From an uncultured Bacilli bacterium (GTDB taxonomy: Bacteria; Bacillota_I; Bacilli_A; RF39; UBA660), in contig CAKONT010000019.1 of the NCBI GenBank assembly GCA_934097255.1, positions 1 through 11,801 on the forward strand: a stretch of DNA of 11,801 nucleotides. The letters are read 5' to 3'. The translations under genes and the position numbers were made by a program. Positions within the stretch are counted from its first letter, which is position 1; each line of letters starts with the position of its first letter. The notes beneath the pieces are model-generated. The model had not been told where the DNA came from, ran no database searches, and was given only the letters and a program-made list of their open reading frames with translations. This document shows positions 1-7,620 of this stretch, piece by piece.

Positions 1-116
1 CAATCATCATTTATATTATTATCAATATATTGTGAACCATCATATAAAGCATATTGTAATAACTTATATAATTTTTCCCTATCTTCTTGTTTTACCTCAA
101 TTATTTCATATTTCAT
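1..116 (-). CDS. N-terminal part of a GNAT-family acetyltransferase (cut by window edge)
   Basis: Reading the minus strand from the ATG at 116-114 gives 38 open codons running off the left edge, beginning MKYEIIEVKQEDREKLYKLL and followed by QYALYDGSQYID. The pattern of a beta strand, then an acidic 'EDRE' turn, then a helix ending in LLQYALYD, is typical of the first strand and helix of GNAT acetyltransferases that modify small molecules or proteins with acetyl-CoA. The acetyl-CoA binding motif lies outside the window, so the assignment rests on the N-terminus alone. An AGGTGA ribosome site (122-127) lies inside the end of the 87-aa gene, whose stop ends one base before this start, so it is the last visible gene of the polymerase-like operon. 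The substrate is unknown. Confidence 0.55.
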   Translation of the reverse strand, partial: MKYEIIEVKQEDREKLYKLLQYALYDGSQYIDNNINDD

Positions 117-117
117 T

Positions 118-381
118 TTAATCACCTTTTTTATTATCATATCTTAAAATAACTTTAAACATTCTTTCAACACAGTTTTTTTCAGCTTTTTTAGCTTCTT
201 TGTTACCAAAATAATATTTATCTATCATATATTTAGCATAATCAGTTGTATATTCATTTTTTAATAAGTTATCAATATATTCCTGTACATCCTGTCTATT
301 TCTATACTTTCTTAATACTTTTAACTGCTCAGAAATATTATTCTTCGATTCAATTAATTCTTTTATACTCTTTTCTTCCAT
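118..381 (-). CDS. Small charged helical protein of unknown function (87 aa)
   Basis: I do not recognise this protein. The start chosen is the ATG at 381-379, six bases after a perfect AGGAGG (388-393). A longer reading to 417 would place the ribosome site inside the coding sequence and overlap the end of the nuclease gene, so it is unlikely. The product is Lys/Glu-rich, starts MEEKSIKELIESKNNISEQL and is probably almost all helix (a possible short coiled coil at residues 3-30). It has no signal peptide or membrane segment. It sits between the beta-CASP nuclease gene (10 bases between its start and the upstream stop) and the acetyltransferase gene (1 base), so it is co-transcribed with them. 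An accessory or adaptor role is a guess from position only. Confidence 0.7.
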   Translation of the reverse strand: MEEKSIKELIESKNNISEQLKVLRKYRNRQDVQEYIDNLLKNEYTTDYAKYMIDKYYFGNKEAKKAEKNCVERMFKVILRYDNKKGD

Positions 382-391
382 ATTCTTCCTC

Positions 392-1591
392 CTATATCTT
401 AAAGATTTGATTATCATCTAAATCAATAATATTATTAAAAACATCCACACCATTTTTCCTATTTTCTGTATGAATAATAATTGTTTTATCAGGGTTAACT
501 ATTTCATTTAATCTTTTCATTGAAGTTATATCAGCATGTCCTGAAGTATGAAGCACCTTAAACTCTATACCCATATCTTCTATTTCTTCAATAAATTTTT
601 TTAACTTCTTCTCTTTTTCTATATACCCCGGCCACATTGAATATATTAAACATGCATTTGTTATTAACCCTTTTTCCTTTAGTTTTCTTATATCATCTAA
701 CATCGATACTTTTACATTCATAGCATACTTTTTTCCAAATAACAAACTATTGTCAAAATTCATATATTTATTTTTAAACATCTCATCTTTTGAAAAATAT
801 CTTAATGGCTTCCACACAAATATTCTTTTATAATCTACCTTAATATTTAGATTAACCACTTTACTTAATGAATAAGTAAATAAATCTAATACATAGTTTT
901 TACCTGTTTTTAGCGCTGACCTTATAAATGATATTGTTCTATCAACATTAGTTGAAGAATGCATTATAAACACTTGATCATATTTCTTCATATATTCTAA
1001 AGCTTCTTTTTCTAACTCTTCTTCAGTATTATACTCTAAAACATTTCTACTTAAAGATGTACCTTCAGTTATTAACAAATCTACTTTACCTATTTGTTTA
1101 AAATTATCTAATGTTTCGTCTTTTTTTCTTCCATGTAATCTAAAATCTCCTGTATGAAGTATCCTTTTATTATCACACTCTATTACAAACATACATGAAT
1201 TATATGATGAATGATCAACTCTATATGGAATTACTTTAATATCATTTATTTGTATCTTATCATGCATTTTAAATGTATTTATTTTTCTAGTTATCTTATC
1301 TTCTCCACAAAAATCACATGTTATATTATAGATTTTCAAAGAATTTTCCTCAACATATATAGGAATATCTTCATTAATTTTACCTATAAGTCCTATATGA
1401 TCTATATGTGAGTGAGTTATAAATACCGCATTATATCTTGATTTACCAAATGTTAAGCCATCTAATTCAAGCGGTTCTTTAGTATCATCTAAATCATTCC
1501 CAAAATCAATTACAATTTTTGATTCATCACTTGTTATTTCTGTTATACATCCACCTATTTGATTCGTTCCCTTAATTATCCGTACTTCCAA
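392..1591 (-). CDS. Metallo-beta-lactamase / beta-CASP nuclease, RNase J-like, no C-terminal domain
   Basis: A 399-aa metal-dependent nuclease of the MBL-fold beta-CASP type, the family of RNase J and CPSF73-like enzymes that cut RNA (some cut DNA) using two zinc ions. The metal ligands look complete: H60-x-H62-x-D64-H65 in THSHIDHIG, H127 in VDHSS, D149 in HTGDFR, H352 in the beta-CASP HTSGHAD motif, and H374 in IIIHTE. The beta-CASP insert runs from about residue 185 to 345 (HSSTNVDRT near 211). RNase J is usually about 550 aa; the shorter length means the C-terminal dimerisation domain is missing. The start is a TTG (1591-1589), chosen because AGGAGG (1598-1603) sits six bases upstream. 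It lies 24 bases after the 243-aa gene, in the same operon as the PolC-like proteins. It is probably the active effector or processing enzyme of the group; its substrate is not known. Confidence 0.9.
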   Translation of the reverse strand: MEVRIIKGTNQIGGCITEITSDESKIVIDFGNDLDDTKEPLELDGLTFGKSRYNAVFITHSHIDHIGLIGKINEDIPIYVEENSLKIYNITCDFCGEDKITRKINTFKMHDKIQINDIKVIPYRVDHSSYNSCMFVIECDNKRILHTGDFRLHGRKKDETLDNFKQIGKVDLLITEGTSLSRNVLEYNTEEELEKEALEYMKKYDQVFIMHSSTNVDRTISFIRSALKTGKNYVLDLFTYSLSKVVNLNIKVDYKRIFVWKPLRYFSKDEMFKNKYMNFDNSLLFGKKYAMNVKVSMLDDIRKLKEKGLITNACLIYSMWPGYIEKEKKLKKFIEEIEDMGIEFKVLHTSGHADITSMKRLNEIVNPDKTIIIHTENRKNGVDVFNNIIDLDDNQIFKI

Positions 1592-1615
1592 AATATACCT
1601 CCTAATTTTATTATA

Positions 1616-2347
1616 TCACCAATTACTCCATAATTCTTTTTCTTTACTAATCAAATTTAATATTATCTCTAAGTTATCTTTACCTAATATCTTATAATTA
1701 TCTTTTAATTCTTCTAAATTACCAATACACACTAACTTTATGTTTAAATAAGAATGCTCTTTTATAAATTTTAATGCACTATTCATTTTATCAATCATAT
1801 ATTTATAATTCTCTAATTTATTATCACTATAAATTGTATATTCATTAGTATATTTTATTGTATCTTCAGATATATTAAAAATATTAGTTATAAAATTAGC
1901 ACCATTACTTTTTAAATATAAATATTCATCTTCCGTATAGTGCCAATTCCCCTCTAATTCTTTTTTATGAATATAATAACTTGCTAATCTTTTATTTTCT
2001 TTATCATAAACATAATAACCATTATCTAGCAAATATAATTTATAGTTAAGCCCTCTAAATACACGATATGTATTTATTCCATTATAATTTTTTAAATCGT
2101 AATAGCGAAAAACACAATTATATTTTTTAAGTTCATACATATCAGTTAATAATTGTCCTAATAGTTTTGATAAATCATAACCTATTACCATAGTTCTATT
2201 TATAAAATTAATTAAATTATCAATACTCTCTTTTTTATATTCATATTTTAATATACTTATTTTGCATTCATTATTTATCTTTATACATTCTATATACTTT
2301 GTTTTTTCATAGTTTTTTAAATTTATAAATACATACTCCTTTATCAT
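1616..2347 (-). CDS. Unknown 243-aa protein, possibly a decayed DEDD (DnaQ-like) exonuclease fold
   Basis: A complete gene with no clear family match. The N-terminus has a faint likeness to the proofreading-exonuclease fold: YVFINLKN (residues 5-12) sits where DnaQ/PolC exonucleases have the strand with 'FDxET', and TMVIGYDLSKLLGQLL (52-67) sits where they have 'LVAHNxxFDxxFL'. If this is right, the catalytic Asp and Glu are replaced (by Asn and Lys) and the domain would be inactive. Residues 100-243 are Tyr- and Lys-rich and not recognised. The ATG overlaps the stop of the 332-aa PolC-like gene by one base (TAATG), so the two are translationally coupled. The combination with two PolC-like neighbours is what makes the exonuclease idea worth testing; from this protein alone it would be weak. 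No signal peptide or membrane span is visible. Confidence 0.75.
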   Translation of the reverse strand: MIKEYVFINLKNYEKTKYIECIKINNECKISILKYEYKKESIDNLINFINRTMVIGYDLSKLLGQLLTDMYELKKYNCVFRYYDLKNYNGINTYRVFRGLNYKLYLLDNGYYVYDKENKRLASYYIHKKELEGNWHYTEDEYLYLKSNGANFITNIFNISEDTIKYTNEYTIYSDNKLENYKYMIDKMNSALKFIKEHSYLNIKLVCIGNLEELKDNYKILGKDNLEIILNLISKEKELWSNW

Positions 2348-3345
2348 TATTTTTCTCCTACATAAGATAACATTACTTTATTATAATCTTTAGGATAATA
2401 TAATTGATAATATGCTAACCAATATATAATAATAGTTCTAGTAATACATATACTTCTTGGCCATAAATAGCCTATACTTTCTAATGCTTTTATATACTGA
2501 CATTCAACACCGTGTTGAATTAAACGTTTTTTATACATATTCCAAGTTTTATTATCACTATGTATCCGTCCTTTATAAATAAATTTTGTAATGGCAATAG
2601 CATCCTCTCTTTTAATATAATGTTTTAATAAATAAGAATATATATGATCCCTAGTATAAGGAAATATTTTTAAATCACAATTACAAAGTAATTCATCATA
2701 ACCTACATAAAAACTTGATTGCATTAAAGAATACATATCCGCAAGTCTATTAATTGAATTTGGATGCAATGTATTAAATAGCTGCTTATATTTCTCTAAT
2801 GAAAACTCTTCGTTATTATTTAAATTGTTATAAACATTAATATCATTTAAATCTATCTCATATCTTCCTAATTTTGTTTCTTTTTCTAATTCTTCAAGTT
2901 TTTTAGCATAACTATTTCTTTCTAAAGAAATACCATATTTTTTTAATTCATCAGTATCAAATTTATTAGACAATTTATATTTTTTAAAAATTACTTTTAA
3001 ATAATCATAAATAGTCTGAAAATAATCTGCAGAAACTCCACAATAAAAAGTTGCATCACATCTCATATCATTAGATAATTCATATTTAATTGGATCTACA
3101 AAAGTCATCCCAAGCAAATAATCAATATATGAAGAACCACATATTCTATCTATTACAATTCTATTATCTTGCCTTACTTTTTCAACAATTTCATAAGCAA
3201 GCAAATAATTATTTTCTAACTTTTTTTCATGAATAACTTTCATCTCATAATCATATCTTTTTAAAACATCTTGAGGAACTTTGCCTTCATATAATTCGTT
3301 TAATTTATTTTTAGTTATTTCTTCTAAACTACTATCTATTTTCAT
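2347..3345 (-). CDS. Shortened, catalytically degenerate PolC-like protein without PHP domain (332 aa)
   Basis: It aligns with the polymerase part of PolC, the C-family replicative DNA polymerase of Firmicutes, which is over 1,400 aa. RICGSSYIDYLLGMTFVDP (67-85) matches the PolC block 'RGSVGSSxVAxxxGITEVNP'. MRCDATF (94-100) replaces the catalytic 'PDIDLNF', so one of the two metal-binding Asp is Arg. The fingers follow: HPNSINRLADMYSL (194-207) for 'RPxTFxELVxISGL', then EDAIAITKFIYKGR (247-260) for 'xxAFKIMExVRKGK', and YLWPRSIC...YYQLYYPKDY (293-321) for 'YMFPKAHA...YFKVHYPLEY'. About 130 residues of palm are missing, including the segment with the third Asp. It should not polymerise DNA. 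The gene follows the 690-aa relative by 3 bases and overlaps the next gene by 1. The frame is intact, so it looks maintained. Partner of the larger protein is the likely role (inference). Confidence 0.78.
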   Translation of the reverse strand: MKIDSSLEEITKNKLNELYEGKVPQDVLKRYDYEMKVIHEKKLENNYLLAYEIVEKVRQDNRIVIDRICGSSYIDYLLGMTFVDPIKYELSNDMRCDATFYCGVSADYFQTIYDYLKVIFKKYKLSNKFDTDELKKYGISLERNSYAKKLEELEKETKLGRYEIDLNDINVYNNLNNNEEFSLEKYKQLFNTLHPNSINRLADMYSLMQSSFYVGYDELLCNCDLKIFPYTRDHIYSYLLKHYIKREDAIAITKFIYKGRIHSDNKTWNMYKKRLIQHGVECQYIKALESIGYLWPRSICITRTIIIYWLAYYQLYYPKDYNKVMLSYVGEK

Positions 3346-3348
3346 TTA

Positions 3349-5421
3349 CTAGCACCATCCTTCTACTATAATTCTTTTACCAACAATATTATATTTAATA
3401 TTTCTTTCATACATTTCTATTAAAATTTCCAATAATTTAAAGCTTTCTAATTCATATCTATCTAAATATAATTTACTTTTTTCATTTAATTCATAATATC
3501 TATTTTTAATATCATGAAAAGAATAATCATATATATTTTCATCAACACATTGATAATTTAAATTAGATAATAATTCTTCATAATATTCTTTAGGATAATA
3601 TAATTTATAATACATCTGCATATATGCTACTCTTATTTTATTTAATATAAAAGTCTTGGGTACTAATAACTTACCACTCTCATTTAAATAATTAATTACA
3701 TTAAAAATATCTACATCATCAAGATTACGCTTTTTTAAATTATTATATAAATCATCACTAACAATTCCATGGTTTATACCCATAAGTACTCTTTCTAAAT
3801 CATCAATCCATATATTTGAAATATTCATAAGCCTATTTTCTAATTCAATATCTTCAAAATATCTTATATTTAAAGTTCCTGTATTTCTATCGAGTATGTT
3901 AAATTTACATCCAAATTCTTCAGTATTTCTAAATAAATTGTATACTCTTTTATCATTACAAATCTCTACTTTTGAATTTGTTTTATTAATTAAATTAGCT
4001 ATGTTTTTCACATCATTATTTAATATAAATATAATATTTATTAAATTATTTTTTAAATCATGACAATCATAATGCGTTCCTTTAAATTTATCATTTAAAA
4101 ATGTAGTTCCTATTTCATAAGGTGTAAAATAAGTAATATTCTTTTCTTTTGGAATCAAATAAAACGAATGTAATCTACTTTCTTTATATATTGGAATATC
4201 ATCTAAAACATTACAAATATAATCTTTCTCTGATGAATCTAATTCAAGTTTTTTCTTTATTTCATAATGTTTAATAATTCTTTTAATTGAAATATTGCTT
4301 AATTTAAATTGATAATTACACTTTATTAACTCATTTTTAAAACTTACCAATATAAAAGCTAATAATTTTTTATAATAGAAACTTGGAGAAATAATAAATT
4401 TAATTTTAGGAACTTCACTAAAAAACAATTCACAAGGTAAATTGCTAGGATCAATCTCTGTAAGTTCTAAAACATAAGCCACTAAAGAATTATTAATATA
4501 ACCATCTAATTGATAATACTCATTTTCTTTTTTACAAAACTTTGTTATCAGTATTAATAAAATATAGACATATGTATAATCTAAACTATTTATCAAATTT
4601 AATTCTTCATTTAATCTATCAATTGTAGTTTGCGATGGATTTTTAAATTTTCTTTTAAATTTATTTCTAACCAAATTTTCAAATTCATCATAATTATCTA
4701 CATGAGTTATATAAAATCTGTCATCATTAATAGTAATATTTTCTAAATTGTCAAAGAACTTATTTGAATTAATAATAATTATCTCTCTATCATTAAAATC
4801 CATTAATGTATCTTCTGTATCTTTATATAATCTACATTCAGGACTTCTATCTATTTTCTGATGTACATATAACACTTCTTTTGCTCTTAATTCTTCTTCA
4901 AATAATGCATTAGGAATATTTGAATAAACTATCTTATCCTTGTTTTCTATACTAGATATATCTATATTACTATTTACTTCTAAATAATCAAATTTTGATA
5001 AATCTAGCTTTATACTTTCTTCATTTATTATTAGTCCTATTAAGAAATTATCTATATTAATTAATTTATCAATAGGAATTTTTTTATTATATTCATTTAA
5101 ATACTCAGACATAATTTCATATAACTGTTTTAAACCATCATTATTTTTTACCAAGGCAATTACTTCGTAGTCTTTATTATTAATTACTGAAGTCAATTGT
5201 ACTCCATATCCTATTTTAAATTTCATAAATGATTTATCTTTTTCACAAAGTTCTTTATACACTTTTTCTATTTTAGGAAAAGAAAATATCGTATCTTTAT
5301 CAACAAAAACAATTCCTCTTTCTTCATTTTCTTTTGCATTCCATAATACTGCCTCAATATCAATCGTTGATTCTTTATCAGCACTATATTTTGTTTTGCA
5401 ATGCATCTCTATTTTTTTCAT
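3349..5421 (-). CDS. Catalytically dead PolC-like protein with PHP domain (690 aa)
   Basis: It is collinear with PolC from the PHP domain to past the fingers, without the N-terminal and exonuclease domains. PHP: IEMHCKTKYSAD (4-15) for 'VELHLHTKMSAxD' and VDKDTIFSFPK (40-50) for 'TDHGVVQAFPE', so metal ligands are lost; DYEVIALVKNNDGLKQLYEI (84-103) is the PHP 'HIILLAKNQTGLKNLYKL' block. Polymerase: RLNEELNLI (269-277); PKIKFII (338-344) at the catalytic 'PDIDLNF', both Asp changed to Lys; FTPYEIG (432-438); THYDCHDLKNN (449-459) for 'THFDFHSIHDN', keeping the third Asp (D452); RNTEEFG (498-504); and near the end LLEILIEMYERNIKY (663-677) for the PolC-specific 'LLTVLEVALEMCERGF'. That last block favours PolC over DnaE. 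First gene of its operon, GTGAGGT ribosome site just upstream. PolC names rest on remembered consensus, not a search. A scaffold, clamp or replisome mimic is possible; function unknown. Confidence 0.85.
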   Translation of the reverse strand: MKKIEMHCKTKYSADKESTIDIEAVLWNAKENEERGIVFVDKDTIFSFPKIEKVYKELCEKDKSFMKFKIGYGVQLTSVINNKDYEVIALVKNNDGLKQLYEIMSEYLNEYNKKIPIDKLINIDNFLIGLIINEESIKLDLSKFDYLEVNSNIDISSIENKDKIVYSNIPNALFEEELRAKEVLYVHQKIDRSPECRLYKDTEDTLMDFNDREIIIINSNKFFDNLENITINDDRFYITHVDNYDEFENLVRNKFKRKFKNPSQTTIDRLNEELNLINSLDYTYVYILLILITKFCKKENEYYQLDGYINNSLVAYVLELTEIDPSNLPCELFFSEVPKIKFIISPSFYYKKLLAFILVSFKNELIKCNYQFKLSNISIKRIIKHYEIKKKLELDSSEKDYICNVLDDIPIYKESRLHSFYLIPKEKNITYFTPYEIGTTFLNDKFKGTHYDCHDLKNNLINIIFILNNDVKNIANLINKTNSKVEICNDKRVYNLFRNTEEFGCKFNILDRNTGTLNIRYFEDIELENRLMNISNIWIDDLERVLMGINHGIVSDDLYNNLKKRNLDDVDIFNVINYLNESGKLLVPKTFILNKIRVAYMQMYYKLYYPKEYYEELLSNLNYQCVDENIYDYSFHDIKNRYYELNEKSKLYLDRYELESFKLLEILIEMYERNIKYNIVGKRIIVEGWC

Positions 5422-5438
5422 ATATTTACCTCACTTCC

Positions 5439-5466
5439 AATATAAGATTAACATAAATATTTTTAA
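5439..5466 (-). promoter_or_regulatory. Weak candidate promoter for the PolC-like operon
   Basis: TATATT (5439-5444) with TTAAAA (5461-5466) 16 bases upstream on the minus strand, in the gap between the terminator of the upstream operon and the 690-aa gene. A separate promoter is expected because a good terminator lies just upstream. In DNA this AT-rich such boxes occur by chance, so the match is weak. Confidence 0.3.
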
Positions 5467-5480
5467 TTATTTTAAGCGAC

Positions 5481-5509
5481 AAAAAACGCAGAGTTTATTC
5501 CCTGCGTTT
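5481..5509 (-). terminator. Rho-independent terminator of the nuclease / winged-helix operon
   Basis: On the minus strand AAACGCAG and CTGCGTTT form a perfect 8-bp stem (arms 5502-5509 and 5484-5491) with a 10-base loop, followed by six T (5486-5481). It lies 23 bases after the stop of the winged-helix gene and separates that operon from the PolC-like operon. Confidence 0.88.
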
Positions 5510-5532
5510 ATGCATATTATCATTACTTTCAA

Positions 5533-6105
5533 CTACCAAATAAAATACCATTCATTATTTGAATAATCATATCCAACATTATGATAAATATTATTAATAT
5601 CTTCCATATATCTTTGAACAGTTCTTTCATTTAAATCTACATCTTTTACTATCTTAGAAGTTTTAATAGTTTTAAAACCTTTTAAATAACTATATAATTT
5701 TTCTATTTTATATCTTTTAACGCTATTATATTTTTTATTTACCTCATTCTGTTTATTACTTTTATATTTATCCCATTCTTCACCAAATTGATATGAATAA
5801 TCATTAAAAATCTCTCTATTTACTTTTTCAAATCTAGACCATTTATCATATGTCCAATTATATTTTTCATTATAAACTAATACTCTTTCATATTTTCTAA
5901 ATGACCTTCTATATTTTTTATCTAAAAAAGTCAAATTAATATTTTTTGAATTATCTATAATTATCATATAGCCTTGATACTTAATTGCTTCAGAAATATT
6001 ATCACAAAAATGAACAATACTATTTTCAATATATGGATAACTAATACTTCTTTTTTCTAAATCATCAAAACCCACAATAACAACGTTCTTTTTCGCCTTA
6101 TTCAT
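5533..6105 (-). CDS. Protein with C-terminal winged-helix DNA-binding domain (190 aa)
   Basis: Residues about 130-190 form a winged-helix of the HTH_11/DeoR type seen at the start of WYL-domain regulators: YKIEKLYSYLKG, then TSKIVKDVDLNERTVQRYME (149-168) as the helix-turn-helix, then a wing ending in GYDYSNNEWYFIW at the C-terminus. The N-terminal 110 residues are not recognised; alternating strands (KNVVIVGF at 6-13, YMIIIDNS at 46-53, ERVLVYNE at 73-80) suggest a small alpha/beta fold, perhaps a degenerate receiver-like domain. The usual order in this class has the HTH first, so a C-terminal HTH is unusual. Its start overlaps the end of the PD-(D/E)XK gene by 8 bases, so the two are translationally coupled. 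It could regulate its operon or guide the nuclease to DNA; both are inference. Confidence 0.8.
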   Translation of the reverse strand: MNKAKKNVVIVGFDDLEKRSISYPYIENSIVHFCDNISEAIKYQGYMIIIDNSKNINLTFLDKKYRRSFRKYERVLVYNEKYNWTYDKWSRFEKVNREIFNDYSYQFGEEWDKYKSNKQNEVNKKYNSVKRYKIEKLYSYLKGFKTIKTSKIVKDVDLNERTVQRYMEDINNIYHNVGYDYSNNEWYFIW

Positions 6106-7468
6106 TATTAATTCCTTTAAAATATGTATTAGTTATATCTTTAAAATTTGGAGTAAAACAAGTATTATCTTTATTCCAAATATTTTCATCAAAGAAAAAC
6201 CTAATATCACATTTATCTTTCATAAGATTGCATATATCATAAATATCTGTATCTTTATATTTTTCAGAATTATTTTTACATAATTTTCCTGTTTTAATTA
6301 AACTATTTACTCCTTCTTTAGTAGTAAACAATTTCAAGTATTCAATAACTTGTTGTTTACTTTTATCATTTGTAAATGCCATTATTGTATAAAAATGAAC
6401 TTTATAATCTATTTTATTTTTATCATTATTAAATTCAAAATTACTATTTTCTAATACCTTTATTCTATATTCTATTCTATTTCTTAATAAATTAAAGAAA
6501 CTTTTTTCACCTATATTATTAAAGTCTGTATTCATAATCAAATTTTTTATATCATCAAGATGAGTTAAAACGCCATTATCACCAGCAATAACTTTTTCAT
6601 CTGCTTTTAATTCAATTAAATAAATATCTTCTAAAACATTTCCGTTTCTTTTATATAAAATTGCATCTATTCTTCCGTTTTTCTCATCAATAAAAGTTCT
6701 AGCTATTTTCTTTTCCTTTATAGAATACTCTTCTTCAAATGGATATATATTCATTAAAAAAGAATTACACGCTCCTAAAATAAATTGATGCTGATACTTT
6801 TTTTCTAGATTAATTTTAGTACACTCTTCATATTTTTCGATAGCTTTTTTTGTATCTTTATATAAATCTTCTAGCATAATTATCTTTTCATTAAAAACTT
6901 TTTTGTATTTAAATTCCGGTTTTGCCAATCCATACTTTTCACCAGAATTTTCTATAAAAATAAATTCAATATCTAAATCTTCATTATATGAAGAAACTTT
7001 TATTCCTTGACTACTCTTATTATTATCAAAAGAATTCAAAATTTTGTTTACTACTTCATCATTTAATTCTTTTTCAAAATATTTTAAATTATTTCCCAAA
7101 GATTTTCTTATATTTTCAAACGCTTTCATTGTTTTTGAATGATCATTTTTATCATAAGAATTAGGACCCTTCTTTATTACAATTTCTACTAACTTTTCAT
7201 CGAAATATTTATTCTTCAAATCATTTACAATTTTTACGATATTAATACCTTTTTCTTTAGAATTTTTTACATTCTTGACATTCAATTTATAAATACTTTC
7301 AGGAATTATTACTTTTGCACTTTTATCATCGTTTTTAGATATTTGAAATGCTTCAATACCATTATAGTATGCTATATCATTAGAATCATCTCTGATTCTA
7401 AGATAAAATCCACTAAAATTTTTATCAAAATTTTTTCTAAAATCCTCTAAACTACAATTAATTATCAC
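6098..7468 (-). CDS. PD-(D/E)XK-type nuclease (456 aa)
   Basis: Residues about 220-310 show the restriction-endonuclease-like core: LEKKYQHQFILGA (221-233) as the leading helix with E222, GRIDAILYKR (265-274) with catalytic D268, and DIYLIELKAD (281-290) with the E286-x-K288 pair, followed by a helix (HLDDIKNLI). This is the D...ExK arrangement of enzymes that cut DNA with Mg2+. Residues 1-215 are not recognised and may provide target recognition; residues 330-456 are also unassigned. The layout of an unknown N-terminal part followed by a C-proximal nuclease resembles stand-alone defence nucleases such as Shedu (DUF4263), but I cannot confirm that family. The start is a GTG (7468-7466), six bases after a perfect AGGAGG (7475-7480). 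A strong promoter lies just upstream and the winged-helix gene overlaps its 3' end. Confidence 0.82.
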   Translation of the reverse strand: MIINCSLEDFRKNFDKNFSGFYLRIRDDSNDIAYYNGIEAFQISKNDDKSAKVIIPESIYKLNVKNVKNSKEKGINIVKIVNDLKNKYFDEKLVEIVIKKGPNSYDKNDHSKTMKAFENIRKSLGNNLKYFEKELNDEVVNKILNSFDNNKSSQGIKVSSYNEDLDIEFIFIENSGEKYGLAKPEFKYKKVFNEKIIMLEDLYKDTKKAIEKYEECTKINLEKKYQHQFILGACNSFLMNIYPFEEEYSIKEKKIARTFIDEKNGRIDAILYKRNGNVLEDIYLIELKADEKVIAGDNGVLTHLDDIKNLIMNTDFNNIGEKSFFNLLRNRIEYRIKVLENSNFEFNNDKNKIDYKVHFYTIMAFTNDKSKQQVIEYLKLFTTKEGVNSLIKTGKLCKNNSEKYKDTDIYDICNLMKDKCDIRFFFDENIWNKDNTCFTPNFKDITNTYFKGINNE

Positions 7469-7507
7469 AATTAACCTCCTTTAAAACAATTACGATTATC
7501 TATAAAC

Positions 7508-7536
7508 ATTATACTATCTTTTGCAATAACAAACAA
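7508..7536 (-). promoter_or_regulatory. Sigma-70-type promoter of the PD-(D/E)XK operon
   Basis: Minus strand TTGTTT (7531-7536), 17-base spacer, consensus TATAAT (7508-7513), 39 bases before the GTG start. The same boxes with the same spacing occur before the RhuM gene at 11324-11352. Confidence 0.75.
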
Positions 7537-7574
7537 TTTAATTTTTCACCTTTAACAATTAAACATAACAATGT

Positions 7575-7610
7575 AAAAACCCCATTCTTATTTGTAAGAA
7601 ACAGGGTTTT
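7575..7610 (-). terminator. Rho-independent terminator after the DUF84-like remnant
   Basis: On the minus strand AAAACCC plus TTTCTTA pairs with TAAGAAT plus GGGTTTT around a short loop, followed by TTTTT before 7574. It would end transcripts coming through the DUF84-like fragment, just before the promoter of the nuclease gene. The stem is nearly symmetrical and could also act on the plus strand. The same hairpin is present at 11392-11427. Confidence 0.72.
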
Positions 7611-7620
7611 ATATCATAAA

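Noticed and set aside
1211..1411. Plus-strand open frame of 66 codons
   Set aside because: It lies antisense inside the beta-CASP nuclease gene, has no ribosome site, and its Ile/Tyr-rich product is what AT-rich antisense DNA gives.
3349..5421. Active DNA polymerase III alpha subunit
   Set aside because: The two catalytic Asp of the palm are Lys, the PHP metal ligands are altered, and the N-terminal and exonuclease domains are missing.
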